Below the pieces are notes generated by a model. The model had not been told where the DNA came from and did no database searches. It saw only the letters and a program-made list of their open reading frames with translations. 64,000 bases of DNA from Faecalicatena contorta (GTDB lineage: Bacteria > Bacillota > Clostridia > Lachnospirales > Lachnospiraceae), in the NCBI RefSeq assembly GCF_003149105.1, contig NZ_QGDS01000002.1:485837-549836 (forward strand). Direction: 5' to 3'. Shown here piece after piece: positions 33,312-42,563 of this stretch; position 1 is the stretch's first letter; each line of letters opens with the position of its first letter. The position numbers and the translations under genes are program-made.

Positions 33312-35078
33312 TTACGCAAATTGACTTTGGTAAAGCTGAGAATAAGCGCCCTTTGATGCCAAAAGCTGGTCATGGGTACCTTGTTCAATAATATTACCTT
33401 GTTCCATGACTAATATTAAATCGGCGTCCTGAATGGTAGAAAGCTTATGTGCGATGATAAAGCTTGTACGTCCCTTCATCAAATTATTCATAGCTTTTTG
33501 AATTTCCTTTTCGGTCCGTGTGTCCACACTGGAGGTGGCTTCATCCAAAATTAAAATAGCAGGGTCCGCTAAAATCGCACGGGCAATGGTCAATAGCTGG
33601 CGCTGTCCCTGGGATACGTTTGAACCGTCTTCTTCCAGTATCGTCTGATAACCGTCAGGCAGGGTGCGGATGAAATAATCTGCACGGGCGGATTTTGCCG
33701 CTGCTATAATTTCGGTATCGGTTGCATCCGGCTTTCCATAAGCAATATTATCACCAATGCTGCCGCTAAACAGCCACGTATCCTGCAGCACCATACCAAA
33801 CAGGCTCCGCAGATCTGCGCGAGTCATGCGATTCGTTTCTATTCCGTCAATCAGAATACTACCGCTTTGAATATCATAAAAACGCATCAAAAGATTGACA
33901 AGGGTTGTTTTGCCGGCTCCAGTGTGTCCTACGATAGCTACTTTCTCTCCAGGGTTAACATGAAGGCAAATGTCTCTCATGAGCAGTATATTGGGATCAT
34001 ACCCAAATTGTACATGATCCAGTTCAACACGGCCCTGAGGCTTGTGGATGGAAACAGAGGATTGAGTATCCGGGGTTTCTTCAGGTTCATCCAGAATTTC
34101 AAAAAAGCGCTGTGCAGCCGCAAGAGCAGACTGCATCATATTGATAATATTAGCGGCTTGTATAATAGGTTCCGAAGCTTTATCGGTATATTGAATAAAC
34201 ATTTGTACAGTTCCAAGGCTCATTCGTCCCTGCATTAATGAAAAGGAGCTCATTACCGCAATGATGATGTACCCCAGGCTGTTTGTAATGCGTACGGCGG
34301 GTGCTACAAGATACTGCAGGATTTCTGCGTTGCGGCTATCCTTACAAAGCTGGTCGTTTATTTTTTTAAAGTTGTAAAAGGCTTCTTTTTCATGGTTAAA
34401 GGCTTTAATTACCAGATGACCAGTAAAAATCTCTTCAATATTGCCGTTTAGGCGGCCTAAAGTGGCTTGGTTTTTCAAAAATGATTTGCGGGAACGTTGT
34501 GTGATAAAAATAGTACCCACTGTTGCAAGACCAATGGTCAAAAACACTACCAGGCTCAGTCTGGGACTGATGATTAGCAGCATTGATATAGAAAAGATAA
34601 CGCGGACAAATGAAGAGATTAATTGACTGACTCCTTGGCGCAGACTTTCTGCAATCTTTTCAATATCACTGGTGGTGCGGCTTAAAATCTCACCCTTTTC
34701 AGTGGAATCATAAAAGCGCAGCGGCAGGCGGTGCAGTTTTTTACTCATCGCACCACGCATGTTCAGGGAAACCGTTTCTGCAACTTCAGCAACCAGATAT
34801 TCCTGTAGATAAGAGGCAGCAAAACTCAAAATATTAAGCGAAGTCAGGATAGCAATAATGGGCAGAAGAGGAGTTAAATCCATTGAATTTCCGGTGCCCG
34901 AAACTGTGCCTTTCATGATGTCTACAATTTGATCGATTCCATGACCGATATAAATAGGGGTTACTATAAAAGCGGCAGAACTAACGACTGCCCCCAAAAA
35001 TACCATGAGCATTTTTAACCGCTGACCTTTAAAAAATTTGAACAGACGGCGTACTACATGTTTTTTTTGATTTTTCAT
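33312..35078 (-). CDS. ABC exporter half, permease-ATPase (canonical Walker B partner)
   Basis: A 588-residue half-transporter: six-span exporter domain at about 1-320, then an ABC domain with Walker A VGHTGAGKTTLVNLLMRFYD, signature NVSQGQRQLL (non-canonical, SQGQ for SGGQ) and Walker B LILDEATSSVD with the catalytic Glu. Its start overlaps the stop of the upstream half by 4 bases. With that partner it forms a heterodimeric multidrug-type exporter. A MerR regulator is divergent. Substrate unknown. Confidence 0.92.
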   Translation of the reverse strand: MKNQKKHVVRRLFKFFKGQRLKMLMVFLGAVVSSAAFIVTPIYIGHGIDQIVDIMKGTVSGTGNSMDLTPLLPIIAILTSLNILSFAASYLQEYLVAEVAETVSLNMRGAMSKKLHRLPLRFYDSTEKGEILSRTTSDIEKIAESLRQGVSQLISSFVRVIFSISMLLIISPRLSLVVFLTIGLATVGTIFITQRSRKSFLKNQATLGRLNGNIEEIFTGHLVIKAFNHEKEAFYNFKKINDQLCKDSRNAEILQYLVAPAVRITNSLGYIIIAVMSSFSLMQGRMSLGTVQMFIQYTDKASEPIIQAANIINMMQSALAAAQRFFEILDEPEETPDTQSSVSIHKPQGRVELDHVQFGYDPNILLMRDICLHVNPGEKVAIVGHTGAGKTTLVNLLMRFYDIQSGSILIDGIETNRMTRADLRSLFGMVLQDTWLFSGSIGDNIAYGKPDATDTEIIAAAKSARADYFIRTLPDGYQTILEEDGSNVSQGQRQLLTIARAILADPAILILDEATSSVDTRTEKEIQKAMNNLMKGRTSFIIAHKLSTIQDADLILVMEQGNIIEQGTHDQLLASKGAYSQLYQSQFA

Positions 35079-36814
35079 AAAACCCCCTCCTGTCTAAGTT
35101 CTTCCTCACTTAATTGTGAAACTGCAATTTGCCGATAGATGGCGCAGTTTTCCATCAGCTCACTGTGGGTGCCAATTCCAGCCATTTTTCCTTCTTCCAG
35201 TACAATAATCTGGTCAGCATCCATAATAGTGCTGATTCTCTGGGCAACAATGACCAATATAGAATTTTGAACTTCTTTTTTTAATGCATGGCGAAGCATG
35301 GCATCAGTCTGAAAATCCAGAGCTGAGAAGCTGTCGTCGAATACATGCACTTCGGGCCTTTTTACCAGTGCACGTGCAATGGCAACTCTTTGCCGCTGGC
35401 CTCCGGAAAGGTTGGTACCACCTTGCGCTACATAGGCTTCATAACCTCCTTCCAGTTCAGAAATAAAGCTGTGAGCCTGAGCGATTTCTGCTGCATGCCG
35501 TACTTCCTCCATGCTGGCATCGGGCTTTCCAAAGCGAATATTATCCTCAATTGTACCCCGAAACAAAAACCCCTTTTGGGGTATAAATCCGATTTTATCA
35601 CGCAAAACTTTTTGAGGGTATTGTTCAATATTTACCCCGTCCAATAAAATTTCTCCTTCCTGTATTCCATAAAAGCGTGGAATCAGGTTTGCAAGAGTAG
35701 ATTTGCCGGAACCTGTGCTGCCAATGACAGCCGTAATCTGACCCGAGTGGGCAGTAAATGAAATATTATTGAGAACCGGCTCCTCTGCACCGGGATAACG
35801 GAACGATACATTGCGAAATTCCAGGCTGCCGCGTGTTTGTATTTCTGGAATGTGGTCTGTATCAGAAAGCGATGACTCTAAATTCAGTACAGCATTGATG
35901 CGGTGTAAGCAGGCCATCGCGCGGGGGATTTCCATGAATACCAATGCCCCCATAACACCGCTGAATAGAATGATTGTCATGTATTCAATTAGTGCAAATA
36001 TACTGCCAATCTGTAAGGTGCCCTTTGTGACTTCTATTCCGCCGAACCACAAAATGAATACCACACACATATCGAGCAGTAAAAACAGTACAGGAATTAA
36101 AATAGCAAAAATACGGTTAATCTGCACCGCGATATCCCTAAAATCCCGGCAAGAGCCATAAAACCGCTCCTGCTCAAAGTTCTGGCGGTTAAAGGCACGT
36201 ATGACCCGTGTACCTGTAATTTTTTCTCGTAATATGTAGGTCAGCCTATCCATTTTCACTTGAAGTGTTTCAAACATTGGAATCGCTTTTCTGCCAATTA
36301 GTATTGCTGCCAATAAAAAAAAGGCGATAAAACAGAGCAGCATCCAGGCCAGCCGAGCATTTGTACTAAAGGAAAGCGAAAAACCAACCACCATCATAAT
36401 GGGGACCGGAAGCATGATGCGAAGGAATAATCCCCCGGTGCGCTGAATAATGGTAATATCCGACGTACAGCGGGTAATCATGGAAGCTGTACCAATTTTC
36501 TGAAAGTCGCTGCGTGAATAGCTCATCGCTTTTAAGAAAACTGCTTCACGCATATCGCCGCATAAGCGTGACATGACCTGTGCTGAATAAAAAGTAGATA
36601 AAACAGCTCCAACACCAGAAATAACAACGACGATAAGCATAAGAATGCCGGTTTTGTAGATATAATTCAAATCACTGTTGGCAACACCAATATTAATGAT
36701 GTCTGCCACCAAGCTGGGCAGGTACAAAACACCTGCACTCTGGAACAGCAAACAGAGCAGTGCCAGTAAAAAATTGCCCCGATGGGGACGAAGAAAAGAA
36801 TACAATTGCTTCAT
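35075..36814 (-). CDS. ABC exporter half, permease-ATPase (degenerate Walker B partner)
   Basis: About 579 residues from the ATG at 36814 (MKQLYSFLRPHRGN); a GTG at 36841 would add nine residues but has no clear ribosome site. Membrane domain at 1-310, Walker A GSTGSGKSTLANLIPRFYG, signature NLSGGQRQRVAIARAL and Walker B VHVFDDSFSALD, in which Asp replaces the catalytic Glu. Together with the next gene this gives one working and one degenerate ATP site, as in TM287/288- or LmrCD-type heterodimers. Co-transcribed with the other half. Confidence 0.92.
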   Translation of the reverse strand: MKQLYSFLRPHRGNFLLALLCLLFQSAGVLYLPSLVADIINIGVANSDLNYIYKTGILMLIVVVISGVGAVLSTFYSAQVMSRLCGDMREAVFLKAMSYSRSDFQKIGTASMITRCTSDITIIQRTGGLFLRIMLPVPIMMVVGFSLSFSTNARLAWMLLCFIAFFLLAAILIGRKAIPMFETLQVKMDRLTYILREKITGTRVIRAFNRQNFEQERFYGSCRDFRDIAVQINRIFAILIPVLFLLLDMCVVFILWFGGIEVTKGTLQIGSIFALIEYMTIILFSGVMGALVFMEIPRAMACLHRINAVLNLESSLSDTDHIPEIQTRGSLEFRNVSFRYPGAEEPVLNNISFTAHSGQITAVIGSTGSGKSTLANLIPRFYGIQEGEILLDGVNIEQYPQKVLRDKIGFIPQKGFLFRGTIEDNIRFGKPDASMEEVRHAAEIAQAHSFISELEGGYEAYVAQGGTNLSGGQRQRVAIARALVKRPEVHVFDDSFSALDFQTDAMLRHALKKEVQNSILVIVAQRISTIMDADQIIVLEEGKMAGIGTHSELMENCAIYRQIAVSQLSEEELRQEGVL

Positions 36815-37026
36815 GTTTATGACCGAACCTTTCTGCTGCACAACAAAGCAAAGAAGGCAATAAAATTGAATCTTCTTAATGCAGCTTGTTTAAGTTGAGT
36901 ATTGAACTTGGTTGCCTCTCCTGATTAAGGTAATAAAGGCTATCCTATGGCCCCTCTTGCCTATAAAATATTTCTGTGCTATTATAAACTATAGTGTTAC
37001 CCGAATGTCAATAGGAGAGTTTTAAA

Positions 37027-37863
37027 ATGCCAAATCTAAATGTTCAATACTTTACCACCAGTGAATTTGCCCGGATTTGCGGAGTAACAAAGCACACCTT
37101 GTTTCATTATGATGAGATTGGTCTGTTTTGCCCGCAGCACATTGGGAAGAATGGATACCGTTATTATACCGTAAAACAGTTTTATCAGTTTGATATGATT
37201 ACCATTTTAAAGCGGGCAGGAACACCCTTGAAAGAAATTAAGGAGTTTATTAAGAATCAAAATCCGAAACATTTTGTAAACCTTTTAAAGGAAAAAGAAG
37301 CGTATTTGGAACAGGAAAAAAGAAAAATTGACCGAATGCAGCAACTGCTGCTTAATACAATCCGAACTACAACGACAGCAATGTGTGAGAAATATGGTGT
37401 GCCTCGGCTGGAGTTTTGTGAAGAAGAGTATTTTATGGTAATGGAAGTACCAAAGGAACGAGATGAGCGTATGCTATTGAAAGCTGTTGCTGATTATTTT
37501 AAGTATTGTGAAAAGCAGTCTTACAACTGCGATTTATCGCTGGGTGGAATCGTTGGAAAGGAAAAACTAGTACGAGAGGAATATACGGAGCCGGATTATT
37601 ACTGCAGGCAGGTGGACCAGCCCTACCATAGTGAAAAAATGCACTGCAAACCGCGGGGAATGTATGTGGTTATGTTTCATCAAGGTGATTACAGTGCACT
37701 TCCACAATCCTACTGCAAGATGGTACAATATTTGTCTGATCAACAGATGGAGATCTGCGGCAACGCATATGAATACGATATGCTAAACTATTTGGCAGTC
37801 AGCGATCCAGAAAAGTATGTTATTCAAATTTCCATCCAGTGCCAAGCCAAAGATAAGAGTTGA
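37027..37863 (+). CDS. MerR-family regulator with GyrI-like effector domain
   Basis: A 278-residue protein. Residues 8-75 are the MerR winged helix (FARICGVTKHTLFHYDEIGL, YRYYTVKQFYQFDMI), then a coiled coil (KEKEAYLEQEKRKIDRMQQLL), then a C-terminal domain of the BmrR/GyrI type that binds hydrophobic compounds. Divergent from the ABC exporter with a 185-base shared gap (36842-37026), so it probably activates the exporter in response to a drug-like ligand. The ATG is preceded by ATAGGAGAG. Confidence 0.9.
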   Translation: MPNLNVQYFTTSEFARICGVTKHTLFHYDEIGLFCPQHIGKNGYRYYTVKQFYQFDMITILKRAGTPLKEIKEFIKNQNPKHFVNLLKEKEAYLEQEKRKIDRMQQLLLNTIRTTTTAMCEKYGVPRLEFCEEEYFMVMEVPKERDERMLLKAVADYFKYCEKQSYNCDLSLGGIVGKEKLVREEYTEPDYYCRQVDQPYHSEKMHCKPRGMYVVMFHQGDYSALPQSYCKMVQYLSDQQMEICGNAYEYDMLNYLAVSDPEKYVIQISIQCQAKDKS

Positions 37864-38264
37864 GAGATTTACATACAAAATGGAAAGGCTAATTATGATC
37901 TTAACAAAAAAATCAAAGAGAGAATTATGAAACATTGGAGCACAACTATGCCGTTAGATAGGATTGTGTTATGGTCAGTAGAAACGTCTGGAATTTCACA
38001 AGATGTCTGTGGTGCATTGAAAAATATTAAATTTACAAATTTAATGAAATGAAATCCGGTTTTCTTCTGTGAGCTGACAATTTATTACGAATAAGAGGTT
38101 AAGTGAAAATAGATAAATTGTAAAGGAGTGAAATCAAAATGTCTAAAAAAGAAGACGTATTTGGACAAGCTAAAATAAACGAGGATACAGAATTACTTAT
38201 AAATCTTAGAAAAACTTTAGAGGAAATAAAACAGATATAAGTATAATATGAAAGGATTTGCTTT
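37864..38264 (+). other. 401-base gap with two short open frames
   Basis: Between the MerR and GGDEF genes there is AT-rich sequence. A 41-codon frame, 37927-38052, starts MKHWSTTMPLDRIVLWSVET and lacks a good ribosome site; it could be a fragment of a longer lost gene. A second, better small frame at 38139-38240 is listed separately. No repeats or strong hairpins were noticed. Confidence 0.3.
38139..38240 (+). CDS. Small 33-residue hypothetical protein
   Basis: ATG at 38139 is preceded by AAAGGAGTGAAATC, a good ribosome site. The product is charged and helical (starts MSKKEDVFGQAKINEDTELL, ends LRKTLEEIKQI), with no signal peptide or membrane span. It ends 24 bases before the GGDEF gene. 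It may be a real small protein, a leader, or the end of a decayed gene. I do not recognise it. Confidence 0.4.
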   Translation: MSKKEDVFGQAKINEDTELLINLRKTLEEIKQI

Positions 38265-39164
38265 ATGAAAGAGTTCATAATTATGGATACAGTAATTTCA
38301 ATTGAAGAATTATTTGAATCAATGCCGGTTGCAATGGTATTAGTAGACCGCAATGGAGAGCATATTGTCTTGAATCAGACCCTTGCTTCAATCAGTGGTT
38401 TGCAAAGTGAAAGTCTTGTGGGTAGAAAAGTTGCAGAGATGAGCAAGGTAAGTGGAGAAAATATCTCTCGTGATTTTCTTGCGTTTGATGCAAATGAATC
38501 AATTCCAGACCATGAAGTGGTTATTGGTAACAAAACATTTTTGGTTTCAGTTCGTCCACTTCGAAACCATAGTGGATATGCTGTTGCTGAGATGGTTGTA
38601 TTAACGGATATTACAAAAACAAAAGAATTGGAAGAAAAACTGAAAGAAACAAACAGACAGCTTTGTTATTTGTCAAGTTATGATGCTTTAACAGATGTTT
38701 TAAATGCGCGTGCTTATTATGAAGCAGCAGAAAAAATATTTTTGTTAGCACAGCGCACTCAAGCCTCTTTTTCGGTTCTGTTTTTGGACTTAGATCATTT
38801 CAAGAAAATTAATGATACCTATAGCCATAGTGCCGGAAACATTGTTCTTGCGTGTGTTGGAAAATGCATAAAAGATATCTGTCGGGATAGTGATTTGATT
38901 GGTCGGGTAGGTGGAGAAGAATTTTCTGTCTTTCTGCCCGAAACTGATTATAAGCATGCGTTTATCCTTGCAGAAAAGCTTCGAAAAAATATTGAACAGT
39001 TAAGTATTAAAGTTGGGGAACATACTTTAAAAACTACTGTTAGTATTGGTATTGCCTCAAATAAAGAAGACTATGAATCGGTTTCAGATATACAGAGGGA
39101 CGCGGATAATGCTATGTACAAAGCAAAAAGAAGTGGCCGGAATAGGGTGTCTGGTTTAAATTAA
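38265..39164 (+). CDS. PAS-GGDEF diguanylate cyclase
   Basis: A 299-residue soluble protein: a PAS domain at about 10-120 (SMPVAMVLVDRNGEHIVLNQ ... GLQSESLVGRKV), a short coiled linker, and a GGDEF domain at 135-299 with the active-site motif GRVGGEEFSVFLPE (GGEEF, active form) and DLDHFKKINDTYSHSAGN. It should make cyclic di-GMP in response to a PAS-sensed cue. No RxxD inhibitory site is obvious ahead of GGEEF. Start ATG at 38265 follows GAAAGGA. It stands alone. Confidence 0.9.
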   Translation: MKEFIIMDTVISIEELFESMPVAMVLVDRNGEHIVLNQTLASISGLQSESLVGRKVAEMSKVSGENISRDFLAFDANESIPDHEVVIGNKTFLVSVRPLRNHSGYAVAEMVVLTDITKTKELEEKLKETNRQLCYLSSYDALTDVLNARAYYEAAEKIFLLAQRTQASFSVLFLDLDHFKKINDTYSHSAGNIVLACVGKCIKDICRDSDLIGRVGGEEFSVFLPETDYKHAFILAEKLRKNIEQLSIKVGEHTLKTTVSIGIASNKEDYESVSDIQRDADNAMYKAKRSGRNRVSGLN

Positions 39165-39332
39165 ACAGAGAAAATGATGTTTCATATTATGCTGGAAAGA
39201 GAGAGTGTGTCTTTTGTTAGAAGTCAAGACTAAGCTAGAAGGTAAAATTATACCTATCTATGCCTGTACTCAATCAAATAAACAGTTGTTTACCCAAGCA
39301 GCGCAAACAGAACGAATGTTTACAAAGAGATA

Positions 39333-39373
39333 TAAAAAATGTCTAAAACTTTATATAATAAAGCTTTAGACAT
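39333..39373 (-). terminator. Terminator of tRNA-Gly
   Basis: ATGTCTAAA (39339-39347) pairs with TTTAGACAT (39365-39373), with CTTTAT/ATAAAG pairing inside. Read on the minus strand the stem is followed by TTTTTT. It ends the tRNA transcript 13 bases after the tRNA. Confidence 0.85.
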
Positions 39374-39385
39374 CTTTAAACTAAG

Positions 39386-39458
39386 AGCGATAGACGGGAT
39401 TCGAACCCGCGACCCCGACCTTGGCAAGGTCGTACTCTACCAACTGAGCCACTATCGC
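39386..39458 (-). tRNA. tRNA-Gly(GCC)
   Basis: On the minus strand a complete 73-base cloverleaf: acceptor arms GCGATAG/CTATCGC, D arm GGCTCAGTTGGTAGAG, anticodon loop CTTGCCAAG with anticodon GCC, and T arm GCGGGTTCGAATCCCGT, with discriminator T, as expected for glycine. CCA is not encoded. It has its own promoter and terminator. Confidence 0.97.
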
Positions 39459-39492
39459 GTATGTTGTATGTTTCCTGACCGGAACAATAATT

Positions 39493-39521
39493 ACTATACT
39501 ACATGGGGGTTGCATTGTCAA
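39493..39521 (-). promoter_or_regulatory. Strong promoter of tRNA-Gly
   Basis: On the minus strand TTGACA (39521-39516), exactly 17 bases, then TATAGT (39498-39493). A consensus-like vegetative promoter about 35 bases before the tRNA 5' end. Confidence 0.8.
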
Positions 39522-39623
39522 CAACTTTTTCCAATATTTTTAAATTTATGTGAAGTACAGTCTGAGCCCGATTTGCAGGCCCGACTTGTGAAAGAACTAA
39601 CGCTAGTGTTATCCCCCATTTTA

Positions 39624-39632
39624 TGCTATAAT
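39624..39632 (+). promoter_or_regulatory. Extended -10 promoter of hom
   Basis: TGC followed by TATAAT (39627-39632), 42 bases before the homoserine dehydrogenase start. No good -35 is visible, as usual for extended -10 sites. Confidence 0.55.
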
Positions 39633-39673
39633 ATGACCCATGAAAAATTTGCGGTAAGATATGAGGTGTAAGG

Positions 39674-40957
39674 ATGGAAAGAAAGAAAATTAAAATAGCG
39701 TTGCTTGGCCTGGGTACTGTGGGAACAGGGGTTTATAAATTAATACAGAGACGTGCCGATGTAATGGAGCATACCATAGGAGCAGAACTGGAGCTCTCCA
39801 AGATTTTGGTACACAATATAAATAAAGCGAGAGAGGGTGTGGATACCTCCCTTTTAACGGATAACTGGCAGGATATTTTGCAGGATAAGGACATTCAGAT
39901 TGTCATAGAGGTTGTGGGCGGCATTGAACCGGCTAAGACCATGATTCTGGAGGCCCTGTGTGCAGGCAAGAATGTTGTTACGGCAAATAAGGATCTGGTG
40001 GCGGAGTACGGAAAAGAGCTCTTGGATGCTGCTGAAGAGAATAAATGCGACTTCTTATTTGAAGCAGCAGTGGCAGGCGGAATCCCAATTATACGGCCTT
40101 TGAAGCAGTGTCTGGCCGGGAATGACGTTTCTGAGGTTATGGGCATTGTAAATGGGACAACCAATTATATTCTGACCAAGATGTTTGAGGAGAATGTGAG
40201 TTTTGGGGAGGCTCTGGCAAAGGCAACTGAGCTGGGCTATGCGGAGGCAGATCCTACGGCTGATGTGGAGGGCTTGGATGCGGGAAGAAAAGTAGCAATC
40301 ATGGCTTCCATCGCATTTCACTCCAGGGTTGTATTTGGAGATGTTTATACAGAAGGAATTACGAAGATTACAGCGGAAGATATCCTATATGCAAAGGAAT
40401 TTGACAGTGTCATAAAACTGTTGGGAGTGGCTCGTAATACGGAAGGCGGAATTGAGGTAGGGGTTTATCCCATGCTCTTAAACAAGGAGCATCCACTGGC
40501 TTCTGTGCGGGATTCTTTCAATGCAGTTTTCGTGCATGGGGATGCAGTAGATGATGCTATGTTTTATGGAAGAGGAGCGGGCGAGCTGCCTACTGCAAGT
40601 GCAGTAATGGGTGACATTATTGATGTGGCAAGAGATTTGCAGTATGAATGTACAGGACGGATTAGCTGTACTTGCTATAAGAAGCTTCCTATCAAAGATT
40701 TTGATGATGTAAAGAATAAGTTTTTCATCAGAATGCAGGTGAAAAATCAGCCGGGGGTACTGGCATGTATTGCTAAGGTATTTGCAGACCACAAGGTCAG
40801 CATTGCCAGGGTTGTGCAGAAACGCGTACATGATGACCAGGCAGAGTTAGTTATTGTGACAGAAAAGGTAAAAGAATACCATTTAAAAGATTCACTTAAG
40901 GAATTAAAAGAAAAGGACAGCATCCAGGAAATCAGCAGTGTTATCAGGGAATACTAA
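39674..40957 (+). CDS. hom: Homoserine dehydrogenase
   Basis: A 427-residue protein: NAD(P)-binding domain at 1-130 (IALLGLGTVGTGVYKLIQ), catalytic domain (FEAAVAGGIPIIRPLKQCL, GIVNGTTNYILTKM, ATELGYAEADPTADVEGLDA) and a C-terminal ACT domain (NQPGVLACIAKVFADHKVSI) for threonine feedback. It reduces aspartate semialdehyde to homoserine for threonine and methionine synthesis. It is transcribed alone from a near promoter and followed by a GC-rich hairpin. Confidence 0.95.
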   Translation: MERKKIKIALLGLGTVGTGVYKLIQRRADVMEHTIGAELELSKILVHNINKAREGVDTSLLTDNWQDILQDKDIQIVIEVVGGIEPAKTMILEALCAGKNVVTANKDLVAEYGKELLDAAEENKCDFLFEAAVAGGIPIIRPLKQCLAGNDVSEVMGIVNGTTNYILTKMFEENVSFGEALAKATELGYAEADPTADVEGLDAGRKVAIMASIAFHSRVVFGDVYTEGITKITAEDILYAKEFDSVIKLLGVARNTEGGIEVGVYPMLLNKEHPLASVRDSFNAVFVHGDAVDDAMFYGRGAGELPTASAVMGDIIDVARDLQYECTGRISCTCYKKLPIKDFDDVKNKFFIRMQVKNQPGVLACIAKVFADHKVSIARVVQKRVHDDQAELVIVTEKVKEYHLKDSLKELKEKDSIQEISSVIREY

Positions 40958-41013
40958 AGCCCTGTACCAAGAAACAGGGAATGTCTGTAGGTCACGGAAA
41001 TCGTGGTGAATGT

Positions 41014-41046
41014 AAAGGGGGTGTGTGGAGTTGACACACCCCCTTT
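41014..41046 (+). terminator. GC-rich hairpin after hom
   Basis: AAAGGGGGTGTGT (41014-41026) pairs exactly with ACACACCCCCTTT (41034-41046). The stem is strong; the following T-run is short (ATCATG), but the right arm itself ends in TTT. Confidence 0.7.
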
Positions 41047-41118
41047 ATCATGATATAACAGAGTATAGTAAGTGCATAGCAAGCTATATATAAAACTTAT
41101 TTACAGGAAGGAGAAGAC

Positions 41119-41553
41119 ATGGAGCGAAGAAACCAGCCAATCGGATTTACAGTGAAGCAGATTAATAATGTATTTGAAAAAGATTTAAATGAAAAGCTGA
41201 AAACGATTGGAATAACAGCGTCTCAATGTGCGGTGCTGGATTACCTGTTTCACACAAATAAGGAAGAAGTGAATCAGCGGGATGTCGAGCGTCACCTGAG
41301 CCTGAAAAATCCGACTGTGACAGGACTCTTAAAAAGGCTGGATGAAAAAGGCTTTGTACTCTGTGTTCCAAATACCAATGACAAACGCAGGAAGAATATT
41401 TATCTGACGGAAAAGGCCTACGACATCCAGAGACGGATGGAGGCTGACCGCAAAAAGATGGATAGGCAGATGACCCGGGGTATGACGAAAAGGGAAATAG
41501 CAGCTCTCACCAGAGGGCTGGAAAAGCTGCTTTATAATATAGCAGATCCATAA
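41119..41553 (+). CDS. MarR-family transcription regulator
   Basis: A 144-residue winged-helix protein of normal MarR length. The HTH and wing are seen at VNQRDVERHLSLKNPTVTG and KRLDEKGFVLCVPNTNDKRR, followed by LTEKAYDIQRRMEADRKKMD. An AAGGAGAAG site precedes the ATG. The gene is followed by an inverted GGGGTCTGACCC repeat and then thyA. No obvious target apart from its own promoter. Confidence 0.88.
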   Translation: MERRNQPIGFTVKQINNVFEKDLNEKLKTIGITASQCAVLDYLFHTNKEEVNQRDVERHLSLKNPTVTGLLKRLDEKGFVLCVPNTNDKRRKNIYLTEKAYDIQRRMEADRKKMDRQMTRGMTKREIAALTRGLEKLLYNIADP

Positions 41554-41589
41554 GGTGAATTGTCAGAATTGACAGAAAATGGAGAGCAA

Positions 41590-41623
41590 AAGGGACAGTC
41601 CCCAATCAAAAGGGTCAGACCCC
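41590..41623 (-). repeat. Inverted copy of the GGGGTCTGACCC repeat
   Basis: Bases 41606-41623 are the exact reverse complement of the 18-base unit seen twice at 16457-16495. A related shorter unit, AAGGGACAGTCCCC, sits directly to its left at 41590-41603. The element lies immediately upstream of the AGGAGT ribosome site of thyA. Confidence 0.7.
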
Positions 41624-41645
41624 TAAGAAAGGAGTCAATTATAAT

Positions 41646-42494
41646 ATGAGTTATGCAGATAAGATGTTTATTGAGATGTGCAGGGATATTATTGAGAACG
41701 GCACAAGTACGGAGGGGGAGAAGGTACGTCCTGTATGGGAGGACCAGACGCCCGCTTATACGATTAAGAAGTTTGGTGTTGTGAACCGTTATGATTTACG
41801 GAAGGAATTTCCGGCACTGACGCTCAGACGGACCGGAATTAAGAGCTGTGTGGATGAGCTGTTGTGGATCTGGCAGAAGAAGTCTAATAATATCCATGAA
41901 CTGAACAGTCATATCTGGGACAGCTGGGCAGATGAGGATGGCTCGATTGGGAAGGCTTACGGCTATCAGATGGGAGTGAAGCATTCCTATAGAGAAGGTA
42001 TGATGGATCAGGTGGACCGGGTAATTTATGATCTGAAAAACAATCCGTACAGCCGGAGAATTATGACCAATATATATGTACATCGGGATTTACATGAGAT
42101 GAATCTGTATCCGTGTGCATATAGCATGACTTTTAATGTAACAAAGGAAAAGGATAGTGACAGGCTGACCCTGAACGGGATTCTGAACCAGCGTTCCCAG
42201 GATGTGCTGACGGCAAATAACTGGAATGTGTGTCAGTATTCTGTGCTTCTTCACATGCTGGCGCAGGTATGTGATATGAATGTGGGAGAGTTTGTCCATG
42301 TGATTGCAGATGCACATATCTATGACAGGCACATTCCTCTTGTTGAGAAGCTGATTTCCAGGGAACCTCTTCCTGCGCCGAAGTTCTGGCTGAACCCGGA
42401 GGTGAAGGATTTCTATGAATTTACCAGGGAGGATGTGCAGTTAATTGACTATGAGACACACCCGCAGATAAAAAATATACCGGTTGCCATATAA
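41646..42494 (+). CDS. thyA: Thymidylate synthase (ThyA type)
   Basis: A 282-residue protein with the catalytic Cys157 in LYPCAYSMTFNV, the phosphate-binding Arg pair in NPYSRRIMTN, the RSQDVLTANNWNV segment equivalent to RS.D...G.P.N, and HIYDRHIPLVEKLI. It converts dUMP to dTMP using methylene-tetrahydrofolate, consuming folate that the adjacent DHFR recycles. Length is typical. An AAAGGAG site precedes the ATG. Confidence 0.96.
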   Translation: MSYADKMFIEMCRDIIENGTSTEGEKVRPVWEDQTPAYTIKKFGVVNRYDLRKEFPALTLRRTGIKSCVDELLWIWQKKSNNIHELNSHIWDSWADEDGSIGKAYGYQMGVKHSYREGMMDQVDRVIYDLKNNPYSRRIMTNIYVHRDLHEMNLYPCAYSMTFNVTKEKDSDRLTLNGILNQRSQDVLTANNWNVCQYSVLLHMLAQVCDMNVGEFVHVIADAHIYDRHIPLVEKLISREPLPAPKFWLNPEVKDFYEFTREDVQLIDYETHPQIKNIPVAI

Positions 42495-42563
42495 TTTTAC
42501 AGGAAATGGCTTCCGTTAGGCACTATGCAGAGTGAAAGAAGATATGAGACCGGAGGGGTATAT

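Noticed and set aside
39339..39671. A 110-codon open frame with IDGIRTRDPDLGKVVLYQLS
   Set aside because: It is translation through the antisense of tRNA-Gly and its terminator; such RTRDPDL peptides are a known annotation artefact.
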